Positions 8,979 through 20,387 of a stretch of DNA of 64,000 nucleotides are shown one piece after another. The notes under the pieces were generated by a model. The model worked only from the letters and a program-made list of their open reading frames with translations, did not search any database and had not been told where the DNA came from. The translations under genes and the position numbers were made by a program. Numbering within the stretch: the stretch's first letter is position 1; each line of letters opens with the position of its first letter. Source of the stretch: Chlorokybus atmophyticus (lineage: Eukaryota > Streptophyta > Chlorokybophyceae > Chlorokybales > Chlorokybaceae); the NCBI GenBank assembly GCA_009103225.1, contig RHPI01001737.1:989769-1053768 (forward strand), read 5' to 3'.

Positions 8979-10152
8979 TTTCACCACGCGAACATCACGC
9001 CGCCCGTCGGCCAACTGCAGTTGTTCACTCCTCAACCAACTGTCCAGCGTGGCAGGCAGCTTGTCGGCAAATGGAGTCTTCAGGGCGACTTGGCGGCTAC
9101 GCGCAGAACCGCTCCAGTACGGGCTGGACTCCCTCAATGTCAGCACATCCATCCGTAGCAACTTGTCCGTCTTTTCCATCACATTACAGCACTGCTGCCG
9201 CGCATGCACCATAACCGAGCACAGCTCAGGATCCACGATCATGCCATCCTCTCTCACATCATCCGCATAGCTCCATGCCTTCAGGATGCGCGCCTGGTAG
9301 TCCCGGTTGTTGCCACCACGAGCCCACTGTTTGATATTTTGGGCGTGCGTTTGCTCCATGCGGTTGGTGCTAAACAACTCTGGGTGTCCATTGCGACAAT
9401 TGCCGACCCAAAATGAGTGAGCTGATGCACCTTCTCGATCTTCCAACCCATTTCGGTGCAGAATATAACGACGGTAGCATATTCAACACTGCAGATTTGA
9501 AGGCAGCCAGCTCGTTGTAGGTTGTGGTCAAGGTCTCTCTTGTGTGTTCATGCGCCTTGAGCAACTTGTTCCATTGGGCAAGCAATGCGGCAGCAACGGT
9601 GAAAAAATTGTTGACCTCACTGTCGAGCAGCAAACCGTCTGCAAGGACCGGCAGCAGCTGCAGCGCCACTTTCTCCACCACCTAAAAGGAGTGGTCGGAA
9701 AGGAAGAAGTCCACTGTGCTGTGGGTGCCTTTAAGTGCGAAACCCGTACAATCGCCTTGCATGCATTCAGCCTGTGCACATCTGATTGTGAGCACGTGTC
9801 GTTGGCTTTTGAGCTCAACACAAAAGCAACACCAAAGACTTGCCTGGCCTGCAAAATTTGTCTCGTGGATGGACGCATGCGTTCCTTTGCGGCGTCGTAC
9901 ACAGCAGCAGGTGGTCAACGATGCCTCCCAGCACATGCATTGCGTAAGGGGCAAGGCGAGAGTAGCAGTCAGCTCCCGGCACCCGCGATTGTCGCCAACC
10001 CCACAATGCATTTTGTTGCCAAACCACATTGCCTGGTTACACGGAACGCCATTCATCTTCACGAATGCCGGTAATTTGACCAGTACCTCAATGGTCAAAT
10101 TACCTCGACATGCATGGAGTGCTGCTCGTTGAAAGCCTTGGCTGTCTTGCAT

Positions 10153-12100
10153 GCATTCCTAACACCGCAGTTGTCGTATTGCTAGTGTGTAGAAAGCCTC
10201 AGTACTCAATTCCATGTCCTCATCCATCCTTAACAGATGTGATCTGGTGACGAGACAAACATCGCAAGGATGTCGTGTTTGGTTGCCCGACACAGTGCGT
10301 GCGAGTGTGGCAGTCTCCTGCATTACGACAAACTCAGATGCTCCTTACAACATCCTCTTCACATATCCTCTTCACAGGTCAATGCGTCTCGTCATCAGCT
10401 ACAATACAAGCTAACACTTGTCTAGATTGACCGCCGTTTAACACTACAAGTGGTCATCGTTCAAAATTGCTTCGGCTGAAGAGATGTTTGACAGGATCAA
10501 AATGGCAGTGACCATCAAGTGGCATTGGGTAGAACTGCGCGAGTAGTGGAAATGGTGGTTATATTATGGCGGCAAGTGTTTGGGGTATGGGGTCCGCCCC
10601 GACCTCGTACTGCTACAAAAACGTGTGCGTGTTAACCGCTAAGTGTCGCCAATTTTGTGCTCAAAAGCCCGTATTTGGACTCGCCGTTACAAATTGCATT
10701 GCCGCCGAGATGCCTTCGGGAAATTTTTAAGCATCTTTGCAATGTTCGGCATATTTATGCCTATTTGTGGCAATGGCGTTTGTCAACGTCTATACACCAT
10801 AAGGTTAATAGTTTATACAACCGATTAATAGTCCCGGCGTTGTGTTCGGTATAGGTGAATCTTAATGTTAAGATGTTTCAGGCTATCAATATTATTTCAA
10901 CAAGTATAACAATTGCATTATCCACTCAAAACATTTGGACGTAACGTTACGATTCGATTTACTACTTTAATAAGCGTGTTACGTGCCCATTTCATATGGG
11001 CCATATGAAACAATATACCGCTAAATGTGCACCATGATGTGCTCCTTTTTTACAGTTTATATTACATAAACATTACATATCTAAGTCACAATGTCATGTA
11101 TATTGATATAGTATATATTATATATACACATTATATATATCATATACATCAAATTTATACTTATAATATGTCCAAAATAAGATATTTATACATATACATA
11201 TATTCATACATATATATATACATATAATATGTGTTATAGTGTATGTCTCTTATAAGCCATGCGTTATAATTTATTATATAGATACATGCATTATATGTAC
11301 ATGATATAGTTTATGTAATACCTATATATGCATATATTTTAGATTATGATATATACACACTTATAAGCATATAATATAGATATTCATATAGTATCAACAG
11401 GGCTGCAAATAAGGATCTTATTATATAGCCAACTTGGCTTTTTGCCAACCAAACGTGATTTACATGATGCCAATGTGTGGCTACTTTCTCATAGTAGTAA
11501 TTACCATCATGCCAGATGTGGCTATGATAAACACGCCGATTAGCCACTAGACGCCAGCCGCCGACGCTACCGACTGTCGGCGCCGGCGACTTTAGCTGCA
11601 AATCGAGCTCCTTCGACGATATTCAGTAAGCTTAGCTTGATATCGGTCGTTTAGGGTCCAAGTCAGGCCCTTTAGGGTCTGAGTTGGACCTAAAATGGCC
11701 AGATACCACACTGTCTCGCGCGTATCCTCGTGGTTAAGTGGCGTTTTGCGCGCCGTTTTGCATTTTGCGCGTCAAGCCACGGAGTGCCATGACGCGTGAT
11801 GTAGTGGCTGTTTATGTGGCTGCGACTCGAGCTTTATGCAATTGCAAAAAACCCCACATTTCACCCAAATGAATTTACAAATGGCCACATTGGCTACTAA
11901 CGGCCACAATTTACAGCGCTGAATATAAGTGTACATAAGCATTTATTATATGTACGCATATCATACATTCAAAAATTGCATGTAGAAATAATCAAATATA
12001 CATTATGTTAACATATACAAATGTTTCATTGTACATATATGTGTGATATATTTGTGGTACAGGACATTATTGTACATGTTATTTGCATATATCTTAAGCA
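10153..12100. other. Non-coding, increasingly AT-rich; contains one copy of repeat A
   Basis: No gene. 10920-12090 is very AT-rich, with TATATA/CATATA microsatellite-like runs at about 11095-11400 and 11940-12060. Within it, 11590-11880 is less AT-rich and has a short inverted motif TTTAGGGTCCAAGTC / TTTAGGGTCTGAGTT. Repeat A is annotated separately. Confidence 0.5.
10555..10870. repeat. Diverged repeat A, copy 1
   Basis: TGGCGGCAAGTGTTTGGGGTA...GTCCGCCCCGACCTC at 10565 matches GGCGGCATGTCTTTGGGGTA...GCCTGCCCCGACCTC at 12405. Further on, GCATTGCCGCCGAGATG...AAGCATCTTTGCAATG near 10695 matches GCAGTTGCCGCTGAGAG...CAGCATCTTTTATGCATC at 20690. The second copy is thus the one split by the chromovirus insertion at 12527-20683. 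No coding content recognised. Confidence 0.6.
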
Positions 12101-12104
12101 GTTG

Positions 12105-12320
12105 CATGACGTGGGGAAGTGCTTTGGACGGTCGAGGTCTGTTCCATACAGATCGAACGGCGTATAGCTGATAGTCGCCGCCCAGTCAATGAGAGGTAGG
12201 CAAGCCGCGCATACCGCGCAGCCTGGCAGTCGCGGGTGCCGTATGTGATGGCCTGGGGGGATGCGCGTGCCCTGATGCCGGCCGGCCCAATCAGCCGCAT
12301 CCATTTGTTCGCCTGTGTTG
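12105..12320. repeat. Repeat B, copy 1
   Basis: About 215 bp (GGAAGTGCTTTGGACGGTCGAGGTCTG ... CAGTCGCGGGTGCCGTATGTGATGG ... CCGGCCGGCCCAATCAGCCGCA) matching 21284-21510 in the same orientation with many substitutions. Minus-strand frames of the two copies also resemble one another, but no known domain is seen. Confidence 0.7.
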
Positions 12321-12402
12321 ACCATGTTTGATGATGCAGTGACTACAGCGTGTAATCAGTTAGCGTTAAATGATAGAGAGGATTAGTTAGAACGAGGGTG
12401 AG

Positions 12403-12526
12403 TGGTGGCGGCATGTCTTTGGGGTAGAGGGCCTGCCCCGACCTCCTACCGCAAAAAACGCGGCCGTTTAACCACTAAATGTGCTGCAATTGCACTGAAT
12501 CGCTAGCGATTTTGGGTTGCCGTTGG
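12403..12526. repeat. Repeat A, copy 2, left part
   Basis: Matches the first part of copy 1 (10555 onward) and ends in GTTGG (12522-12526), the target sequence of the composite LTR insertion; the remainder resumes at 20684. Confidence 0.6.
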
Positions 12527-13053
12527 TGTAACGAGAGCAATAATAATAGGGGTATTATTGCTACTTAAATAACACATTTTATATGAATAAGTATCAAAAT
12601 ATGCTTATTTATACCTCTTTTCTACGGTTCCTCGCTTATTAAAGGCTATGATGCTTTATCATAGCTTCAATAAGTCCCAATGGGTGTAGAACCGCTTATT
12701 CAAGCCTATTTAGTGTCACATTTAATATAATGTGATCACTATCTCGTTAGGTACCTTACGATAGGTATCCTTTGCATAGGTACCTTATCGATATGTACCT
12801 TATCTGAGCTGTGATTGGCTCACGCTAGATTTCCTAACTACCCTATCTGTAGGGTCGATGTCTAGTTGTGAGTTAATCATCGAGAGGTATATAGTTGATA
12901 TACTCTTGATATAAAAGGTCACATCAATCTGATGTGGGGACTTTCAGTTCTCTGCTCAGTGGCGGCCACGCCGTTAAAAGGCTTGTCTTAGGCGGTGTGG
13001 GTGTTGGGGTAGAGGATTGAAGGGGCATCACCGGCGACGGTGGTGCTGTTACA
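12527..13053 (+). repeat. Chromovirus 5' LTR (LTR1)
   Basis: 527 bp, TGTAACGAGAGC...GGTGCTGTTACA. Same length as LTR2 (18985-19511) and differing from it by scattered substitutions (a few percent by eye). Contains the AGGTACCTTA/GATAGGTA blocks, a TATA box and the GGACTTTCAGTTCTCTGCTCAGTGG segment shared by all LTR copies. Confidence 0.95.
12910..12916 (+). promoter_or_regulatory. TATA box in LTR1
   Basis: TATAAAA followed by GG, about 140 bp from the LTR end, conserved at 19368-19374 in LTR2. Likely promoter of the genomic RNA. Confidence 0.6.
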
Positions 13054-13934
13054 TTGGTATCCAAGAGCTGGGGGGTGACGTGGTTACTTATAGGGGGCGG
13101 CGACCTGCTTTCGGCCAATCAGAAGGCGTTGGCGGCGGCCTCCTATTCGTCCACGCAGCCCAAGCTTCAAGTTCGCTTCCCTGCGCTACCTCCACGTTGA
13201 AGCCACCTGACAAAGAGGCGGCCTCTCCACGTGTGAGATACCATCACACACGTCGGTGACTTGCCTGCTTGCCTGCTTGTCAACTGCTTGCCAGGTGCTT
13301 GCCAGGTGCACGTGTGTACATTCATGCACATCACACAGTGGCTTGCCAGTGCACTATCATTGCTTGCAGTGATTGCCTGTCATTACATGCGGTGATTTCG
13401 GCTTGCTAGTGTGCCATCACTGTTTGTCACTTAGTGCACTATCATTGCATGCGGTGATTGCTTGTCATTGTGCTTGCCAGTGCATGTCGCAGTTAGTCAC
13501 CGTACGGCTTGCCTGTTGCATGCCGTGACCCGCTCGCGGCTTTGCCGGGTCGTTTGACGTGGGTCCGTAAGTTTCAAACCAAACTGTTCCCAAACCCTCC
13601 CCCTCTGGCTTCGGCCTTAAGATCGGAACTTGGTTAGGACAGTTGTGGGGAGGTTCTAGGACAATCCGTCCTCAAACCCTGTTAGTCTGAAACCCTCCCC
13701 CTCTGGCTTCGGCCTGGAGATTGGGACTTGGTTGAGGACAACACAGGGTTAGGACATTCTGGTCCCACTCAGATTTGTTCTGTTTGGTGACACTCCAGAT
13801 CCAACCTTTCCTATTTTGGGACTGGTTTGGACTTTGTTTGAGACTTTTACAACTTGGGGTCATTTTGATCCTCTCGTTGAACCTGGTCCATTGGTGAGGT
13901 TCTCACCATCCCATTCTGCCTGTTTTGCAGACAA
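13054..13934 (+). other. Chromovirus PBS and untranslated leader
   Basis: Starts TTGGTATCCAAGAGC, a variant of the initiator Met-tRNA primer-binding site TGGTATCAGAGC. The leader has short internal repeats: CTTGCCAGTGCACTATCATTGC... with relatives between 13250 and 13500, and a duplicated CCCTCCCCCTCTGGCTTCGGCCT block at about 13595 and 13692. No coding sequence before the gag start. Confidence 0.75.
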
Positions 13935-15111
13935 ATGGAAGAAAACTCGGTGCCCACCTCAAAAGGGGAGAGCTCGGAAAAAGAGCAACCTTCCCGTGAG
14001 GAGGATTTTCCATCCATGGAAGATATTCCGAATCCGGATGATGCACCTGATGAGTCTCAAGCTGCCAAAGCTGCGGAAGCTTCAGTGGATGATAGATCAC
14101 CTTCTATATTCCCTAAGTTTTCCATTCGCATGACACAGCAGGACTTGATGGAGCATTTCCTTGGCACCTATGATCAGGACCCTCGTGAGGCGATTGTCTC
14201 ATTCGTGAACTTTCTCTTCCCTTTGGCAGAATAAGTTTCAAAGCTCACCACCTTTATGGGGCGAGATTGGGAGGGGCAGATGGGTGAAGGCAAACGTGTT
14301 CTGAATATGATCGAGCGTCTTCAACGTGCTGACGGTGGTCCACCTGTTCAAGCACTTGCTCGTCCTGCCGAGTTTTTTCCCAACAAGCAAGCGGCCATCT
14401 TCAACTGGGCTTGTGAAGTTGCGACACTATGTCAACTCCCTTCACATTTCTTAGGAGGGGAAATTGCGTGTAGCTGAGTTGCTGATCCCAAACGATGCTC
14501 TGGCAGAGTGGTACCGCCGTAAGCAACGGGATACAAACCTCGGGCGGGAAGTAAATCAGCTGTGCTTTTTCATGGAGCAGCGCTATGGTGGCGCAGATCC
14601 TGCCCAGGTTGCTCGCAACCAGCTGCACAACCTGCGTCAGAACGGGCGTCCGGTTCAGCAGTATATCCAGGATTTTCAGTCGTTTGTCAGCAAGATCAAT
14701 GCTGGCAAACTACCTATCAGTGATGCTGATCAGCTGGATATGTTCAGGCGTGGCTTGGACACAGATCTCGTGCAGCATGTGGCCGTCAACCCCGCGAGTT
14801 TGCAAGAGTGGGCCTCGACGGATTTACCAATGCTGATGCAGATGGTTGCTGCTGTGGACAGTGTAAAGCGCTCTCACGCCAACATGCAAACCACAGCAAA
14901 AGAGGCAGCCCCGGTTTCAGCTGCAAAGCGCCCGGCCACTGACAACAAACCTTTTGTGAAAAAGGCGAAACCATCTCATCCTGCTAGCCCCTACAACGCG
15001 GCCAAATCCATCATCACTTGCAGTTTCTGCAAGAAGACAGGTCATGGGGAGGCTAAGTGCTATGCAAAACAGAATGCACAGAAGGCCAAGCAGCAGAGAG
15101 ACAAGAAATAG
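13935..15111 (+). pseudogene. gag: Chromovirus gag (broken)
   Basis: From ATG 13935 (MEENSVPTSKGESSEKEQPS) the frame stops at 14232-14234 (TAA) and continues in the same frame as MGRDWEGQMGEGKRV to about 14460. There a frameshift moves it to the frame of KLRVAELLIPNDALAEWY. The last part holds the gag core (FFMEQRYGGADPAQVARNQL, RPVQQYIQDFQSFV, ADQLDMFRRGLD) and a CCHC zinc knuckle CSFCKKTGHGEAKC near 15020-15061, followed by a Lys-rich tail. It ends with TAG at 15109-15111; the pol frame follows without a shift, so gag and pol are separated only by that stop. Whether this TAG was a read-through signal or decay is open. Confidence 0.92.
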
Positions 15112-18100
15112 GAATTGTCCGTGGTTGGTAGCTTAGTCGAGCAGAACGACTTTAAAAGCTATGTACTTCTTGATAAAGTTTCCTCTCTTTGTGATGTATC
15201 AGATGTATGGACTGATATGAGCACACCACCTGTGTTGAGAAATGCAAACGGTTGTGTTTTAATCAATGTTCCAATCTCTGAATTCGTAACCGCTGTTAAG
15301 CACTTACACGAGTTGCAATTACAACATGCTGTCACTGCATGTGTAGTTATCCCTCGATATCATGGCCCGTGGTCGCGATTGTTGAAAGGGGGAGAAGTAA
15401 TCATGCAACTCTCACGCAAAGATACAGGAGCTTCACCGTTGCAAGTGATCTTTATAAAGTCTGCTACCAATCACGGCACTCCGACATTAGCTACATTTGA
15501 TGGTCACTCAGTGCCACTCAAATGGAGATTTGAGAGTCAACTTATGGGTACACCATGTACATCATTGATTGATACTAGTGCAAACCATAACTTTGTTGAA
15601 CATGCTTGGGTGAAACGTTATAACATTCCTTTCACACCAGTCACGTCATATGTACGTGCTGCTGGTTCCACTCTCAATGCAATGGGAGAGGTAAAAGGGC
15701 GTTTTGTATGGCCATATAACCCGACCAGCCTTCATCGTGGTGGATATTGGTATCCCCGGGGTGGATGTCCTTTTAGGGGAACAATGGCACACTAAAGCAG
15801 GTTTACAATTAAGCTCTCGAGCCAATACGTGCACCCTTCGTAAAGGGAAACGTATGATGACTTTAACAGCATCTGTACTCGCACGTATACCACGCGATAA
15901 TGTTCCGCTCCTCTCTGCTATGCAATTGAAACGTTGCATGCGTAAACGTGAGGAAGTATACTTACTGCACTTACGACAGGTGGAAACACCTGCTGAACAG
16001 GCTATCAGTGACCCTGTGGTGCAGTCACTTACGGAACAATACGCAGATGTATTTCAGGATGAACTCCCAGAGTCGCCTCCCGATCGAAACATACATCATA
16101 CCATTCCGTTAGAGGAGGGGGCAAAGCCACCTTGGCGGCCTATATACAGGCTAAGTCCCTTAGAACACGCGGAGATGGAAAAACGGCTCAAAGAGTTATT
16201 GGACAAAGGTTTAATAACAAAGAGCATATCTCCTTGTGGTGCACCAATTTTGTTTGTGCCCAAAAAGAATGGCAAGCTACGCATGTGTATTGATTACCGT
16301 GCGTTGAACAAGGTCACTGTGAAAAACAGATACCCTTTGCCTCGGATTGATGATTTGTTTGATAAGCTGTCAGGTGCAACAGTGTTCAGCACGCTGGATT
16401 TGACCAGTGATTATCATCAAATTGAAATCCACCCGTCGGATATACAAAAAACTGCAATTCGCACCCCACTAGGACACTTTGAGTATAAAGTGTTACCATT
16501 TGGGTTAACAAATGCACCGGCTACATTTCAGACAGCAATGAACGCGGTATTTGCTGATGAATTGTACAAGTTTGTACTGGTAAATCTAGACGACATTATT
16601 GTGTTCAGCAAAACCGGGGAGGACCACCACAAACATGTGGAATTGGTTCTAGCTAAATTACGCGAACACAAGTTCCATGCCAACCTATCCAAATGCAACT
16701 TTGCAAAGGATGAACTACCCTTTTCAGGGCATGTGATTGGCAAAGAAGGATTGAAACCAGATCCTCAAAAGATGTGTGCGGTAAAGGATTGGCCACCACC
16801 CAAGGATGTACATCAGTTACATGCTTTCTTGGGGCTAGCCAATTATTTCCGCAAGTTCATGCGAGCATATTCTGGCATGGCAAATCCTTTAACATCTTTA
16901 CTAAGAAAAGATGTTAAGTTTATGTGGACGGAGGCACACGAGGTTGCTTTTACACGCATTAAAGATGCATTAACGCAAGACCCTATGTTAGCCTTCCCCG
17001 ACCACACCAAGCCTTTTGTGGTGATCAGTGATGCTTCCACCATTGGGTGTGGGGCAGTCCTTCTACAGGATGACAGACCATGTGCATATGAAAGCAGAAA
17101 GTTCATTTCTGCTTAACGTAATTACACAACCACTGAGCAGGAATTGCTCGAGGTGGTGCACGCGCTGCGCACATGGCGTTGCTACTTGGAAGGGGTGGAG
17201 TTTTCAGTGATTACTGATCACAACCCGCTCACATTATTTCATACGCAACAAAATCTGTCGAGGCGGCAAGCTAGGTGGAATGAATTCATTTCTCGTTTCA
17301 CTTTCACTTGGCAATACCGTCCGGGTCGCACCAATGTGGCGGATCCACTAAGTCGCAGCCCTGCTCTTTTGGCACTTACGCGCTCTCGAAGTACGCGTAA
17401 TGTACAACAGCCTGAAGATCCTTTCTTAAAGGAAGTGTCCGCAGGTTATAACTCAGATGATTGGTTTAGCAGTCAAACCAACTTGCAACAGCTTACTGCT
17501 GTTAGCAATCTGTGGTATAAAGGGGAGCAGTTGGCAATTCCCAACTCGGGCGACTTGCGTAAGCAATGCTTACATTCAGTGCATGACCCGCCGTATGCTG
17601 GGCATTTGGGGAAACACAAAACACTCAAATCTGCGCAACAGTTATACTGGTGGCCGTCAATGTCAGCTGACGTGGACCAATATGTTCGCACATGTGACGT
17701 GTGTCAACGTAATAAGCCACTACGACAAAAACAAGCGGGATTGCTTAAACCATTGGCAATTCCAGAACAAAAGTGGGATAGTGTCAGTATGGATTTGATT
17801 ACTGACCTACCTGAAACATCAGCTAAACACTGCTATTGTGGTTTTTGTCGACCGTTTGACTAAAATGGTGCACTTTGCCCCGTGTTGCACAACTGTAAGT
17901 GCACGGGACTTGGCACACTTATTTATGTCCACGGTCTTTCGCGTTCACGGTGTACCGCGTGAACTTGTCACAGATCGTGATCCTCGGTTTGTCTCCAAGT
18001 TTTGGCGAGAAGTCTATGAATTGTTGGGGGTAAAACAAAGCAAGTCGACTGCTTTCCACCCGCAAACGGACGGTCAAACTGAGCGAGCAAATCAAATACT

Positions 18101-18837
18101 GGAAGAAATGCTTCGCCACTATGTGGCTCCTAATCATGCTGATTGGGACAGGTACTTGCCAATGGCAGAGTCTCTGTGAACAACGCGTGGCAGGAAAGTG
18201 TAAAGAAAACCCCATTTTTCTTCAATTATGGGATTCGCCCAAGCACACCAGCGTCATTGCGTGTACCTCGCAATGCCCTGACTGTACCAGCGGCAAAGGA
18301 ATTTGCCACTGATATGCAAGAAAATTTGGCTCGAGCCAAGCTGTGTCTGTCAGAAGCACAGGACAAGCAAAAAGCTTATGCTGATACACATCGAAAAATG
18401 GCCACTTTTGATGTCGGCGATAAAGTTTTGCTTAACGCAAAGAACATAACCATCAAAGGTACGGGTGCTCGCAAGTTGCTGCCCCGATGGTTAGGTCCAT
18501 TCTCTATCACTGATAGAGTTGGTACGCACGCTTATCGACTGCAATTGCCCCCAAGTGTGCGTATACACAACGTGTTCCATGTGAACTTGTTGAAACCTTA
18601 GCCCGCTCAGACGGTAGAACACAGCCTCCACCACCGCCAGTTGAGGTGGACAGCGAGCTCGAATACGAGGTGGAAGCTATATTGAACCATAAGCTAAATA
18701 GTCGAGGACGCGCAACTCGCTATTTGGTGAAATGGAAAGGGTATGGCCCGGAACATAACAGTTCGAAGCCCGACAGGCATCTTACGCACTGCCGCAAGTT
18801 GCTTCGAGCTTATTGGGATTCATGTGCTGTCCCATAA
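15112..18837 (+). pseudogene. pol: Chromovirus pol: protease, RT, RNase H, integrase, chromodomain (broken)
   Basis: Protease motif SLIDTSANHNFVEHAW near 15565-15612 has DTS where DSG/DTG is usual. A frameshift near 15700 leads into RT: YRLSPLEHAEMEKRL, APILFVPKKNGKLRMCIDYRAL, PLPRIDDLFDKL, STLDLTSDYHQI, LPFGLTNAPATFQ and VNLDDIIVFSK (usual YLDD). RNase H has VISDAS, then stop TAA 17114-17116, then NYTTTEQELLEVVHAL, TDHNPL and DPLSR. Integrase zinc finger H-H-C-C (HLGKHKTLKSAQQLYWW...CDVCQRNK) is near 17595-17712. The DDE residues are MDLITDLP (17791), TDRDPRF (about 17968) and TDGQTERANQILEE (about 18068). Frameshifts lie near 17830, 18170 and 18600. A C-terminal chromodomain, [28 protein letters not shown] (about 18664-18750), defines a chromovirus; the tail E-P after EHNS is altered. 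Confidence 0.95.
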
Positions 18838-18971
18838 ATTGTGGGCTTGGTTTTATGACAGACTGGCAGTGCAATTTCATTACCACCCTGTCATTTCCTG
18901 CTATCTCACTGGTTACAATTACTCAATATCAAGCCTAATCAACTTAAGTTCAACGAGGACGTTGAAAACCT

Positions 18972-18984
18972 AAGTGGGGGGGAA
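18972..18984 (+). promoter_or_regulatory. Polypurine tract before LTR2
   Basis: AAGTGGGGGGGAA directly abuts TGTAAC of LTR2, the plus-strand primer position in LTR elements. Confidence 0.85.
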
Positions 18985-19511
18985 TGTAACGGGAGCAATA
19001 ATAATAGGGGTATTATTGCTACCTAAATAACACATTTTGTATAAATAAGTATTTACATATGCTTATTTATACCTCTTTTCTACGGTTCCTCGCTTATTAA
19101 AGGCTATGATGCTTTATCATAGCTTCAATAAGTCCCAATGGGTGTAGAACCGCTTATTCAAGCCTATTTAGTGTCACATTTGATTTAATGTGATCACTAT
19201 CTCGTTAGGTACCTTACGATAGATATCTTTTTTATAGGTACCTTATCGATATGTACCTTATCTGAGCTGTGATTGGCTCACGCTAGATTTTCTAACTACC
19301 ATATCTGTAGGGTCGATGTCTGGTTGTGAGTTAATTATTGAGAGGTATATAGTTGATATACTCTTGATATAAAAGGTCACATCAATCTGATGTGGGGACT
19401 TTCAGTTCTCTGCTCAGTGGCGGCCACGCCGTTGAAAGGCTTGTCATAGGCGGTGTGGGTGTTGGGGTAGAGGATTGAAGGGGCATCACCGGCGACGGTG
19501 GTGCTATTACA
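18985..19511 (+). repeat. Chromovirus 3' LTR (LTR2)
   Basis: 527 bp, TGTAACGGGAGC...GGTGCTATTACA, collinear with LTR1 including the TATAAAA box at 19368-19374. Confidence 0.95.
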
Positions 19512-20013
19512 GGTATTATTGCTACACAAATAACACATTTTGTATGATTAAGTATTTAAATATGCTTATGTATACCTCTTTTCTACGGTTCCTCGCTTAT
19601 TAAAGGCTGTGATGCTTTATCATAGCTTAAATAAGTCCCAATGGGTGTAGAACCGCTTATTCAAGCCTTTTTAGTGTCACATTTGATATAATGTGATCAC
19701 TATCTCGTTAGGTACCTCACGATAGGTATCGTTGGATAGATACCTTATCGATAGGTACCTTATCTGAGCTGTGATTGGCTCACGCTAGATTTCCTAACTA
19801 CCTTATTTATTGGGTCGATGTCTAATTGTGAATTAATTATTGAGAGGTATATAGTTGATATACTCTTGATATAAAAGGTCACATCAATCTGATGTGGGGA
19901 CTTTCAGTTCTCTACTCAGTGGCGGCCACGCCGTTGAAAGGCTTGTCATAGGCGGTGTGGGTGTTGGGGTAGAGGATTGAAGGGGCATCACCGGCAACGG
20001 TGGTGCTGTGACA
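19512..20013 (+). repeat. 5'-truncated third LTR copy (LTR3)
   Basis: Starts directly after LTR2 at GGTATTATTGCTAC, lacking about the first 25 bases of the LTR, and ends GGTGCTGTGACA. More diverged from LTR1 and LTR2 than those are from each other. A PBS-like TTGGTCATCGGAGC follows, so it serves as 5' LTR of the small internal region to the right. Confidence 0.85.
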
Positions 20014-20387
20014 TTGGTCATCGGAGCTTGAGACCTGGGTTCGATTCCTGCCTTGCACACGAATTCCGCGGTCGTTGTCTCTCGATCCAATAACATCGTA
20101 AATGGTCACTATAAGTGCCATCGTCGATGGGTCGCGACTTGCATAATGGCAGTCGCGCCGAACTGACTAGTTCAGTCGGCGCGGCAGGGCGCGACCTACC
20201 TATCGCGGCGACGCGACCTGTGGGGCCGGCAGCGGCGCGCTATGCGCGCGTTGACCGGTATGGGCCTAAATTGGCCCGTCCTTGGGGGGTGGGGCCGGTA
20301 ACCAACCCTAAATCAGACCCCTAGGAAGATTCCTCAGCTGATGAGCGCCAGCTGCCGAGGACGTCAGCGTTCTTAAAAGGGGGGGAA
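20014..20387 (+). other. Small second internal region with PBS, B-box-like block and PPT
   Basis: 374 bp between LTR3 and the chimeric LTR4. Begins TTGGTCATCGGAGC, followed by GGTTCGATTCC (20038-20048), a perfect match to the RNA polymerase III B-box pattern. Ends with TTAAAAGGGGGGGAA directly before TGTAAC. GC-rich middle without Gag/Pol. Resembles the interior of a non-autonomous TRIM-like element, comparable in plan to the one at 8347-8978. Confidence 0.65.

Larger units (their letters stand above)
7947..10152 (-). pseudogene. Transposase-like gene relic, split by a TRIM element
   Basis: Minus-strand pieces join head to tail across several frames. From 10152 there is a Cys-rich region with LAPYAMHVLGGIVDHLL near 9880-9960. 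Next come MVEKVALQLLPVLADGLLL and FKSAVLNMLPSLYSAPKW (9681 down to about 9450), then HQLTHFGSAIVAMDTQ, and LFSTNRMEQTHAQNIKQWARGGNNRDYQ near 9290-9390. Then comes RRDVRVVK, where the TRIM at 8347-8978 interrupts the frame. If the TRIM and one target copy are ignored, the frame runs straight on as GGAAVYMTSG...HGRPWFSLLELEGD to a stop near 8216. Further frames carry FARDDVG and HTKCIALEWEKC...YQVNVHC down to 7947. The run PKW-H-FG-DT-EQ-HA-IK resembles the middle of Plavaka/KDZ-type transposases, and GRPWF...YQVN their tail, but this family call is a guess. Clearly non-functional. Confidence 0.5.
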
